A stretch of DNA of 22,319 bases, taken from positions 1-22,319 of IMG/VR virus record IMGVR_UViG_3300042561_000923; one strand, given 5' to 3'. The notes under the pieces were generated by a model. The model had not been told where the DNA came from. It searched no databases and saw only the letters and a list, made by a program, of their open reading frames with translations. The position numbers were made by a program, and so were the translations under genes. Positions 1 to 6,595 of the stretch are shown here, piece after piece. The stretch is from a virus. Position 1 is the stretch's first letter; every line of letters begins with the position of its first letter.

Positions 1-495
1 TCATCAACAGTAAGTGGTGGACTACAAAATACCGCAAGTTGTAATTATTCATTTGTCGGTGGTGGCTCTATAAACAAATCAATTTGTAATTACTCAACGG
101 TAATTGGCGGTTCTGGAAATACAGCGTCTAATTTATATTCATTTGTTGGTGGTGGTCAGTGTAATACAGCATCTGGAATACACTCTGTCGTTGGTGGTGG
201 AGAACAAAATAAAGCAACAAGTTTTTGTAATTTTGTTGGTGGTGGTGGTCAAAACACAGCATTAGGTTTTAGAACAACAATTGCGGGAGGTAGATCAAAC
301 ACAACAAGCTCAACATATAGTATAATAGGTGGTGGATGGGGTAATAAGGCAATATGTGCAACATCTGTTATTGGTGGGGGTAGATTTAATGTTGCCTGTG
401 GAGATAACACATCAATATTAGGTGGTAGTGGTAACACATCAATTTCTAATTTCGGAACAATTTTAGGTGGATCTGGAAACACCGTTAATCACGAA
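1..495 (+). repeat. Eleven tandem 45-base (15-residue) coding repeats
   Basis: The conserved Asn falls at residues 10, 25, 40, 55, 70, 85, 100, 115, 130, 145 and 160, with no insertion or deletion. A Gly-Gly pair precedes each Asn by three and four residues. DNA conservation is weaker than protein conservation (GGTGGT cores), so selection acts on the fold. The array probably continues upstream of the window. Confidence 0.9.
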
Positions 496-945
496 ATGTC
501 GGCAACATATGGTAAAGATGTAATATCAGTATCAGCTTGTACATTCCACGTAAATTATTTGGCATTACAAAATACACCAGAAACAGATAGTACTAATAAC
601 AATTTCTTGGTTAGAGACACATCAACAGGTATTTTAAAAACAAGAGATATTTCTCAATCAGTAAACTACTCAACAAGTGCTATAACATCCTCACAAACCT
701 TAACTTGGGATAAAGTATATTGGGGTGTTAGTGGATCATCAAATGTTGATTTAACATTACCAACAACAACGTCAAGAGACGGGTATTATTTAGTCATAAA
801 AGACGAAGCCGGAACTTCCGGGTTTTTTAGAATAAGATTAACACCGGCATCGGGTTTGATTGACGGAAATTCATATGTTGATATGAATATAAACTATATG
901 TCTCTTACCATTATGGTGAGAAACGGAAATTGGTATTTAATTTAA
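1..945 (+). CDS. Phage fibre/adhesin with YadA-like head repeats (5' end outside window)
   Basis: The frame is open from base 1 to the TAA at 943-945, giving 314 visible residues; the true start lies upstream. The ATG at 496 is internal, because the same frame is open to the left and carries a regular repeat. Residues 1-165 are eleven units of exactly 15 residues with consensus Y-S-x-[VI]-x-G-G-x-x-N-x-A, like head repeats of trimeric autotransporter adhesins, which form trimeric beta-rolls. Residues about 190-215 include NNFLVRDTSTGILKTRD, a pattern common in fibre shafts. The last about 80 residues form a beta-rich tip ending NGNWYLI. The role is inferred: an outer tail or head fibre that may contact the host. 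The next gene starts 4 bases after the stop, so the two are probably cotranscribed. Family type is fairly sure; exact position on the virion is unknown. Confidence 0.85.
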   Translation, partial: SSTVSGGLQNTASCNYSFVGGGSINKSICNYSTVIGGSGNTASNLYSFVGGGQCNTASGIHSVVGGGEQNKATSFCNFVGGGGQNTALGFRTTIAGGRSNTTSSTYSIIGGGWGNKAICATSVIGGGRFNVACGDNTSILGGSGNTSISNFGTILGGSGNTVNHEMSATYGKDVISVSACTFHVNYLALQNTPETDSTNNNFLVRDTSTGILKTRDISQSVNYSTSAITSSQTLTWDKVYWGVSGSSNVDLTLPTTTSRDGYYLVIKDEAGTSGFFRIRLTPASGLIDGNSYVDMNINYMSLTIMVRNGNWYLI

Positions 946-949
946 TATT

Positions 950-2173
950 ATGTCATTTATTTTTAACAACTCAATAAAGTACGCGGACGGACCAAATATG
1001 GACGCTTTCGGTAGACTAAGAACCGCAGCGGTTCAAAATTTATTAGACATTAAACACGTTTACGATAAAAATCCTTTACAGGTTAATGAAGTAACCGCAG
1101 GTACTGCAACATCAGTTTTTAACCAACAATATGCGAGAGTTAGAATGTCAACATCAGCAAATAATGATTTGGTTATTAGACAAACTAAAACACACCCAAT
1201 TTATCAACCAGGTAAAAGTCAACTATTTGAAGGCAGTTTTTCAAACTTCCAAATAGAAACAAATATAATTAAACGAATTGGATGTTTCACATCAACAACG
1301 GCATCCACGTACAATTCGGTATTTGATGGGTTCTTTTTAGAAAGTAATGGTGTAACAAGTGCTATAACATTTAACATTTATTTAAGTGGTTCTTGTACTT
1401 ATAGTGCCGATACAACAACTTGGAATAATACAGACTTTGATGTAAACAATTTTGATTGGAGTAACACAAATCTAATGACAGTAGATTATCAATGGTTAGG
1501 TGTTGGTAGGATGAGGTTTGGAATGGTATTATCGGGCCAAACATTTTATTTTTTAGACTATACTGCGGCAAATAATATACCTACCGTTTACATGTCATCA
1601 CCAAATCAACCAATTAGGTATGAAATAAGACAAGTAGGTGTTGGTTCAGGATACTTTGATATGTTATGTAGTCAAGTATCAACCGAAGGAGCGTTAAACG
1701 GACTTTATTCAACCATTGGTGTTCAAAACTCAACAACCGCAAATTTAGGAACGTCAGGTACAAAATATCCGTATATTGGTTATAGACTTAAACAGACTTA
1801 TAAATCAGTGACATCACAATATAGTAGTTTATCCATTTTAAACACCTCAAATGATAATTATTTAATAACCATTGAATTTAATCCTACATTATCCGCAACC
1901 CCAAGTTGGACTGACATACCAAATTCACCATTTCAGTATTCAGTATATAACGGGACCGTCACAACAACAATAACATCACCAGGACACATTATGACATCAT
2001 TAATTGGTGAAGCTGGAACAACAGCTGTTGTTACTGCCGTTAAAGTGGATGATAATCAAATTAGGGTTGGATCTAATGTTAACGGAACACTTGACGAAAT
2101 GTGGGTGTGTATAACACCACTAAGCAACTCAGCATCATTTTTAGGTACTGCGGAAGTATTATATTATTTATAA
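950..2173 (+). CDS. Virion structural protein with N-terminal DAFGRLR motif
   Basis: 407 residues starting MSFIFNNSIKYADGPNMDAF. The DAFGRLR motif at residues 18-24 is seen near the N-terminus of many structural proteins of large and marine myophages, whose exact function is not established. The rest is rich in Ser, Thr, Asn and aromatic residues with alternating hydrophobics, as in beta-sandwich virion proteins. There is no signal peptide, membrane segment or enzyme motif. It follows the fibre gene by 4 bases with no promoter motif or terminator between, so it likely belongs to the same late operon and the same appendage. The start is the first ATG after the previous stop. A fibre, baseplate-periphery or head-decoration role is possible; I cannot choose between them. 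Confidence 0.7.
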   Translation: MSFIFNNSIKYADGPNMDAFGRLRTAAVQNLLDIKHVYDKNPLQVNEVTAGTATSVFNQQYARVRMSTSANNDLVIRQTKTHPIYQPGKSQLFEGSFSNFQIETNIIKRIGCFTSTTASTYNSVFDGFFLESNGVTSAITFNIYLSGSCTYSADTTTWNNTDFDVNNFDWSNTNLMTVDYQWLGVGRMRFGMVLSGQTFYFLDYTAANNIPTVYMSSPNQPIRYEIRQVGVGSGYFDMLCSQVSTEGALNGLYSTIGVQNSTTANLGTSGTKYPYIGYRLKQTYKSVTSQYSSLSILNTSNDNYLITIEFNPTLSATPSWTDIPNSPFQYSVYNGTVTTTITSPGHIMTSLIGEAGTTAVVTAVKVDDNQIRVGSNVNGTLDEMWVCITPLSNSASFLGTAEVLYYL

Positions 2174-2188
2174 TTACAAAATTTTCAT

Positions 2189-2217
2189 TTGACAATTTTT
2201 AGAGTATTAAATATATT
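2189..2217 (+). promoter_or_regulatory. Promoter-like element for the DNA polymerase gene
   Basis: TTGACA (2189-2194), 17 bases, then TATATT (2212-2217) is a near-consensus housekeeping sigma promoter. The same bases read as TTTG (2188-2191), 20 bases, TATATTTA (2212-2219), one base from the Bacteroidota consensus TTTG / TAnnTTTG. The late-type motif ATATTTAT (2213-2220) also overlaps it. Expected start of transcription is near 2224, giving a leader of about 55 bases. It is the only element of this type noticed in the window. Confidence 0.6.
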
Positions 2218-2234
2218 TATTGAGGTAAGGTAAA

Positions 2235-2251
2235 TTTCGTAAACTACGAAA
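2235..2251 (+). promoter_or_regulatory. Hairpin in the DNA polymerase mRNA leader (possible operator)
   Basis: TTTCGTA (2235-2241) and TACGAAA (2245-2251) form a perfect 7-bp stem with a 3-base AAC loop. The outer sequences GTATTA (2204-2209) and TAATAC (2254-2259) can also pair at DNA level, but GTATTA lies upstream of the predicted transcription start. The stem is 28 bases before the ATG at 2280 and is not followed by a U tract, so it is not a terminator. In T4, gp43 represses its own translation by binding a hairpin in its mRNA leader. An analogous role here is inference. Confidence 0.45.
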
Positions 2252-2279
2252 GCTAATACACCACTCAAAAAATATATTT

Positions 2280-5084
2280 ATGATTACAGCAGAAGAAATT
2301 AAATCGTTTCTAGAAGGAAACGACCCTGAAGAACACATTGTGGCAATAGAGTTTGACTATCAAAAAGACCACATCTATAAAATAAAAGAAGTTCCCGGAA
2401 AAGGAAAATCAATTGTAAGAGACAATCTAATAGCATTTGCTTGGGTTGGTGATTTAAGAGGTCTTAATTTTTATCAAGGATCAAAAGCTTTACAAAAAGA
2501 AGCAATGTCAAAATATGGTATTGTTATTGAGAAATTAAGAACTGATGGAAATGAACAGTTAGAAAATGGTTTAACATTCCTAGTTAAATCACTAAAAGGG
2601 TATAGAGCTCTTTCACAATTTTTTCGTGATGGTGGAATTGATCCTTGGGGTGAAAAGACAAAAGATAAATTCTTAATGCTTACACCGGTTGAACAATACC
2701 TAGTATCAAAAGAAAAAAGATTATTCAAAGGTTTTGAAGATTACAACGATATTACAAGACTTGTATTTGACCTTGAGACGACATCTTTGGAACCTAAAGA
2801 TGGTAGGATATTTATGATTGGGATTAAAACAAATAAAGGATATAAAAAAGTAATTGAATGTTCAAATGAAGATGAAGAACGAAAAGGTATTGTTGAGTTC
2901 TTTAAAATTATAGACGAGATAAAACCTTCAATTATTTCTGGATATAACTCAGCAAACTTTGACTGGTATTGGATTTATGAAAGATGTAAATTATTAAATC
3001 TTGATATTAAAAAAATTGCAAAGTCACTTCACGGTGAAAGGTCAATAACACAAAAAGATTCTATTCTTAAATTAGGAAATGAGGTAGAAAGTTTTACCCA
3101 AACTCAAATGTGGGGTTATAACATTATTGATATAATACATTCAGTTCGTAGAGCCCAAGCAATTAATTCATCAATAAAAGAAGCGGGTCTTAAATACATT
3201 ACAAAATTTATTGATGCTGAGGCTAGTGACCGAGTATATATTGACCACGACAAAATTGGGTCAATGTATAGAGAAAAGAATTTGTATTGGTTGAATATTG
3301 AAAACGGTAAGTATAAAAAAGTCGGTGTTGATAAAAAAATAGATGAGGTATGTTCAAGAAGAACTGACATTTATATTCAAACAACCGGTGATGATATTGT
3401 GGAACGGTACCTTGACGATGACTTGGAAGAAACCCTACTTGTTGACGAAGAGTTCAACCAAGGGTCATTCCTTCTTGCGACCCTTCTTCCAACAACATAT
3501 GAAAGAGTTTCAACAATGGGAACAGCAACCATTTGGAAAATGGTAATGCTTGCTTGGTCTTATAAGAATGGTATTGCAATTCCAGCAAGAAAAGAAAAAA
3601 GAAATTTTGTTGGTGGATTATCACGATTACTTAAAACCGGTTATTCAAAAGACGTATTAAAACTTGACTACTCGTCACTTTATCCATCAATTCAGTTGGT
3701 TCACGATGTATTTCCGGAATCAGATATTACCGGTGTAATGAAAGGTCTTTTATCTTATTTTAGGGATACTCGTATTATGTATAAAAACTTAGCTTCTGAA
3801 TATAAAAAGATTGATAAGAAAAAAGCTAAATCATTTGATAATAAACAATTACCAATTAAGATTTTTATTAACTCATTATTTGGCGCCTTGTCGGCCCCGC
3901 AAGTATTTCCTTGGGGTGATATGAATAAGGGTGAACAAATTACTTGTACCGGTAGACAGTATCTACGACAGATGTTAAAATTCTTTGTTGGTCGTGGTTA
4001 TACTCCACTTGTTTGTGATACGGATGGTATGAACTTTTCACTTCCAGATGGTGGTGTTGATGATAGGAAATATATTGGTCGTGGTCTTAACTGGTTGGTT
4101 AAAGAAGGAAAAGAATATACTGGCTATGATGCTGATGTTGCAGAATTTAATGATACATTTATGCGTGGTGCTATGGGTCTTGATTGTGATGGTACTTGGC
4201 AGTCTTGTATTAACTTGGCTCGTAAAAACTATGCGACATTAGAACATAATGGGAAAGTTAAACTTACCGGTAATACAATCAAATCTAAAAAGATGCCAAA
4301 GTATATTGAGATATTTTTAGATAAAGCAATTAATTTACTTCTTAATGGTAATGGTCAAGGTTTTGTTGAGTGGTACTATGAATATCTACAAAGAATATTT
4401 GATCAAAAAATACCACTTATTGATATAGCAAATAAGGCAAAGGTAAAACAATCAATTGATGATTATATTAAAAGAAGTAAAACAACAACAAAAGCAGGTT
4501 CCTTAATGTCAAGACAAGCACATATGGAACTTGCAATTAAAGAAGGTTTAAATGTAAATCTTGGTGATGTGATTTATTATGTAAATAATGGTAGTAAAGC
4601 TTCACACGGAGATGTACAAAAAGTAAACAAACCAAAAAAAGGGTGGAATGAAGAACAATTGAATACTTTTTTCTCAAATACAAAAGTAAATCCGGAAACA
4701 ATAGAATCTGTAATTCAACTTAATTGTTATAGGATTGATCCCCAAGAATTAGAAAGTAACCCAGGATTAACCGGTGAGTACAACATTCAAAGAGCAATTG
4801 CGACAATTAATAAAAGAGTGGAACCATTACTTGTTGTTTTTAAAGAAGAAATTAGAGACGGATTACTAGTTAAGAATCCAGAAGAAAGACCGTTCTTCAC
4901 AAAAGACCAATGTGAATTGATTAATGGTATTCCTTTTGAGGATGGCGACCAGGATGATTTAGATAAAGACCTTATGACTATGGAACAAGGTGAGGTTGAT
5001 TTTTGGAGGAACACAGGAATTAATCCGGATTATATTTACGAATTAGCGGAAGAAGGTTGGGAAGATAAAGTTATGACATTTTAA
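2280..5084 (+). CDS. 43: Family B DNA polymerase with 3'-5' exonuclease (T4 gp43-like)
   Basis: 934 residues; T4 gp43 has 898. It replicates the phage genome and proofreads. Exonuclease motifs: Exo I D164-x-E166 (FDLET), Exo II around N223 and D228 (GYNSANFD), Exo III Y377-x3-D381. Polymerase motifs: A at D463 (DYSSLYPS), B at K527-x3-N531-S532 ending FG at 534-535, C at D580-T581-D582. Motif C reads CDTDG where most family B enzymes have DTDS. The KxY-type motif RKNY is at 648-651. All catalytic aspartates are present, so it should be active. The start ATG follows an A-rich leader with a hairpin and its own promoter-like element. Its 3' end overlaps a convergent gene by 14 bases. No intein or intron disrupts it. 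Confidence 0.96.
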   Translation: MITAEEIKSFLEGNDPEEHIVAIEFDYQKDHIYKIKEVPGKGKSIVRDNLIAFAWVGDLRGLNFYQGSKALQKEAMSKYGIVIEKLRTDGNEQLENGLTFLVKSLKGYRALSQFFRDGGIDPWGEKTKDKFLMLTPVEQYLVSKEKRLFKGFEDYNDITRLVFDLETTSLEPKDGRIFMIGIKTNKGYKKVIECSNEDEERKGIVEFFKIIDEIKPSIISGYNSANFDWYWIYERCKLLNLDIKKIAKSLHGERSITQKDSILKLGNEVESFTQTQMWGYNIIDIIHSVRRAQAINSSIKEAGLKYITKFIDAEASDRVYIDHDKIGSMYREKNLYWLNIENGKYKKVGVDKKIDEVCSRRTDIYIQTTGDDIVERYLDDDLEETLLVDEEFNQGSFLLATLLPTTYERVSTMGTATIWKMVMLAWSYKNGIAIPARKEKRNFVGGLSRLLKTGYSKDVLKLDYSSLYPSIQLVHDVFPESDITGVMKGLLSYFRDTRIMYKNLASEYKKIDKKKAKSFDNKQLPIKIFINSLFGALSAPQVFPWGDMNKGEQITCTGRQYLRQMLKFFVGRGYTPLVCDTDGMNFSLPDGGVDDRKYIGRGLNWLVKEGKEYTGYDADVAEFNDTFMRGAMGLDCDGTWQSCINLARKNYATLEHNGKVKLTGNTIKSKKMPKYIEIFLDKAINLLLNGNGQGFVEWYYEYLQRIFDQKIPLIDIANKAKVKQSIDDYIKRSKTTTKAGSLMSRQAHMELAIKEGLNVNLGDVIYYVNNGSKASHGDVQKVNKPKKGWNEEQLNTFFSNTKVNPETIESVIQLNCYRIDPQELESNPGLTGEYNIQRAIATINKRVEPLLVVFKEEIRDGLLVKNPEERPFFTKDQCELINGIPFEDGDQDDLDKDLMTMEQGEVDFWRNTGINPDYIYELAEEGWEDKVMTF

Positions 5085-5448
5085 GACCATCAGACGATAC
5101 AATATACCAATTACCATCAACAAACTTAAATTTAACACAAGCTCCTTTTTCAAGAAGGAGCTCATCCCACTCTTCATCAATTGAGCCAGTGTCGGATTTA
5201 ATTAAAGTTTGTGTAAGAGATTTTACTGTAATTTTTTTTACAATAGAAGAATTTAATGTTACTTCAGAATACTCAACACCCCTAACAATTAAAAATGTTT
5301 CATCGGTAGTTGTATAGACAGATTCGGATATTATTTTATGAACCTCAACCGGTTTCTCAATAATAACTTTTGGCTCAACAATAGTTTGTGTTGTATATTT
5401 TACAACATTTTTTCTTTGTGTTAAATTATCAAATCTTACTCCACCCAT
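5071..5448 (-). CDS. Small structural protein with fibre-tip-like C-terminus
   Basis: 125 residues. The N-terminal half is polar and extended (MGGVRFDNLTQRKNVVKY and onward). The C-terminal about 70 residues are beta-rich and end in NWYIVSSDG, resembling the NGNWYLI end of the fibre at 1-945, so a similar tip fold is likely. The start ATG overlaps the TAA of the upstream neck-like gene by one base (TAATG), which suggests translational coupling and one operon. The 3' end overlaps the DNA polymerase gene end by 14 bases, tail to tail. No enzyme motif or membrane segment is seen. The function is inferred as a neck- or head-attached appendage (whisker or short fibre). Confidence 0.7.
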   Translation of the reverse strand: MGGVRFDNLTQRKNVVKYTTQTIVEPKVIIEKPVEVHKIISESVYTTTDETFLIVRGVEYSEVTLNSSIVKKITVKSLTQTLIKSDTGSIDEEWDELLLEKGACVKFKFVDGNWYIVSSDGLKMS

Positions 5449-6572
5449 TATATTACATATATTTGTCTAGGCATCGCTCTAAACTTGAGCTGTTTATTTA
5501 AATTCTCAGCAATTAAAGCTTCTCTTTCCATTACCTTTTCTGGTTTAAGACGAGTTAATCTTCCTTCAGCACCGATTAGTTCCTCAATTAATTTTGTCTT
5601 TTCATCTTTTGCTTCAGTTGCTAGCGACTGATAATCTAATGTTAAATCAGCATCCGGTGTTTTTAGATTACCACTATATTTACCTCTTACTTTTGAAAGT
5701 GTTTCTTTACAGTATGCAATGAACCATCTTCTAACCCAAATTTGTGCCGGGTTATTTAATTCATACCAACTAATTTTATCAAATGGAACATCAGATGGTA
5801 GTTTAACTATTTCTGGATTATCTTTTAAACATTTATCTCTATCTTCCGGACCAACATCATAATACCAGTACCAAACTTTACCTCTCATTAATGTTGAATT
5901 ACCAAAGTCAAATTTACCACCAGGTGTGTTCATTAAGTGAATTGCTTTTTTACCATCCGGTAATGCTGTTACTCTATATGTTAAATCACCTGCGATAATT
6001 CTTCTTTGAATGTTAATTTCTTGCATTCTTAATAACATATCAAATGCTGGCATCATAAAGTAAGAACCTGCCATATTACCCATTTGTGCGTAACCTGCAG
6101 GACCAGAAATACCACCACCAGCAATTCCACCAAATGTCCAAGGATCAAATAACATATTATTTAATTCTGGTGGTGTAAACCATAGTAATTCATTTAATTC
6201 TCTATTTGCCGGTATTTCATAAATTTGTTGTCCTGATTGTAATTGTATATAATCTTTTTTTAATACATAATCACCCCCAGCTTGTAGACCTACTATTTTT
6301 GAATAAGCGTATGTGTATCTTGTTTCATAATCTAAACTTCTTGTCGTAAAAGCTTTTGCTAGTGACTGTGTATCTAAATTTAAATTATTTAAGGCCGTCC
6401 ATTGTGATTCAATTAACCAATCTTGAACATATTGTGAATACTCATCAATTGAAAATTCAAGTAATGTATCCATTTGTTCGTCTTCAAGTTCAACAGATCT
6501 TAAAGGTGCACCAAGTAAGTGTCTAATCTTTGTGTAAAGTTGACTTCTTTCGGGTTCATTGATTATTGACAT
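5448..6572 (-). CDS. 13: Neck / head-completion protein, T4 gp13-like
   Basis: 374 residues. The N-terminal region (LGAP at 20-23, then a stretch with EDEQMDTLLEFSIDEY) matches the pattern of T4-type gp13 neck proteins: a short helix, LGAP, then an acidic amphipathic helix. A Gly-rich loop lies at about 148-170. Near 275-300 a Trp/Arg-rich helix (WVRRWFIAYCKETLSK) precedes a long charged C-terminal helix, as in gp13 relatives that bind the portal/neck ring. The role is inferred: closing the packaged head and providing the tail docking site. The ATG lies 15 bases after a late promoter motif that overlaps the stop codon of the upstream SOD-domain gene. Assignment rests on motif pattern and neighbours; it could be another neck protein. 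Confidence 0.6.
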   Translation of the reverse strand: MSIINEPERSQLYTKIRHLLGAPLRSVELEDEQMDTLLEFSIDEYSQYVQDWLIESQWTALNNLNLDTQSLAKAFTTRSLDYETRYTYAYSKIVGLQAGGDYVLKKDYIQLQSGQQIYEIPANRELNELLWFTPPELNNMLFDPWTFGGIAGGGISGPAGYAQMGNMAGSYFMMPAFDMLLRMQEINIQRRIIAGDLTYRVTALPDGKKAIHLMNTPGGKFDFGNSTLMRGKVWYWYYDVGPEDRDKCLKDNPEIVKLPSDVPFDKISWYELNNPAQIWVRRWFIAYCKETLSKVRGKYSGNLKTPDADLTLDYQSLATEAKDEKTKLIEELIGAEGRLTRLKPEKVMEREALIAENLNKQLKFRAMPRQIYVI

Positions 6573-6587
6573 AAGAGGTTTTTCTTA

Positions 6588-6595
6588 ATAAATAT
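6588..6595 (-). promoter_or_regulatory. Late promoter motif ATATTTAT (gp13-like operon)
   Basis: On the minus strand ATATTTAT followed by TAAGAAAA, 15 bases before the ATG at 6572. It overlaps the TGA stop of the preceding gene by one base, so the 22-base gap between the two genes is essentially this promoter. Confidence 0.65.

Noticed and set aside
1-495. Regular 45-base repeats as a CRISPR array or satellite
   Set aside because: The repeats are in frame, differ at DNA level, lack spacers and match a protein repeat family.
496-945. Separate 149-residue gene starting at the ATG at 496
   Set aside because: The same frame is open to base 1 and codes for a perfect repeat array, so this ATG is an internal Met of a longer fibre gene.
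2274-2281. Second ATATTTAT motif just before the DNA polymerase ATG
   Set aside because: It overlaps the start codon, so transcription from it would begin inside the gene and miss the ATG. Probably chance in AT-rich sequence.
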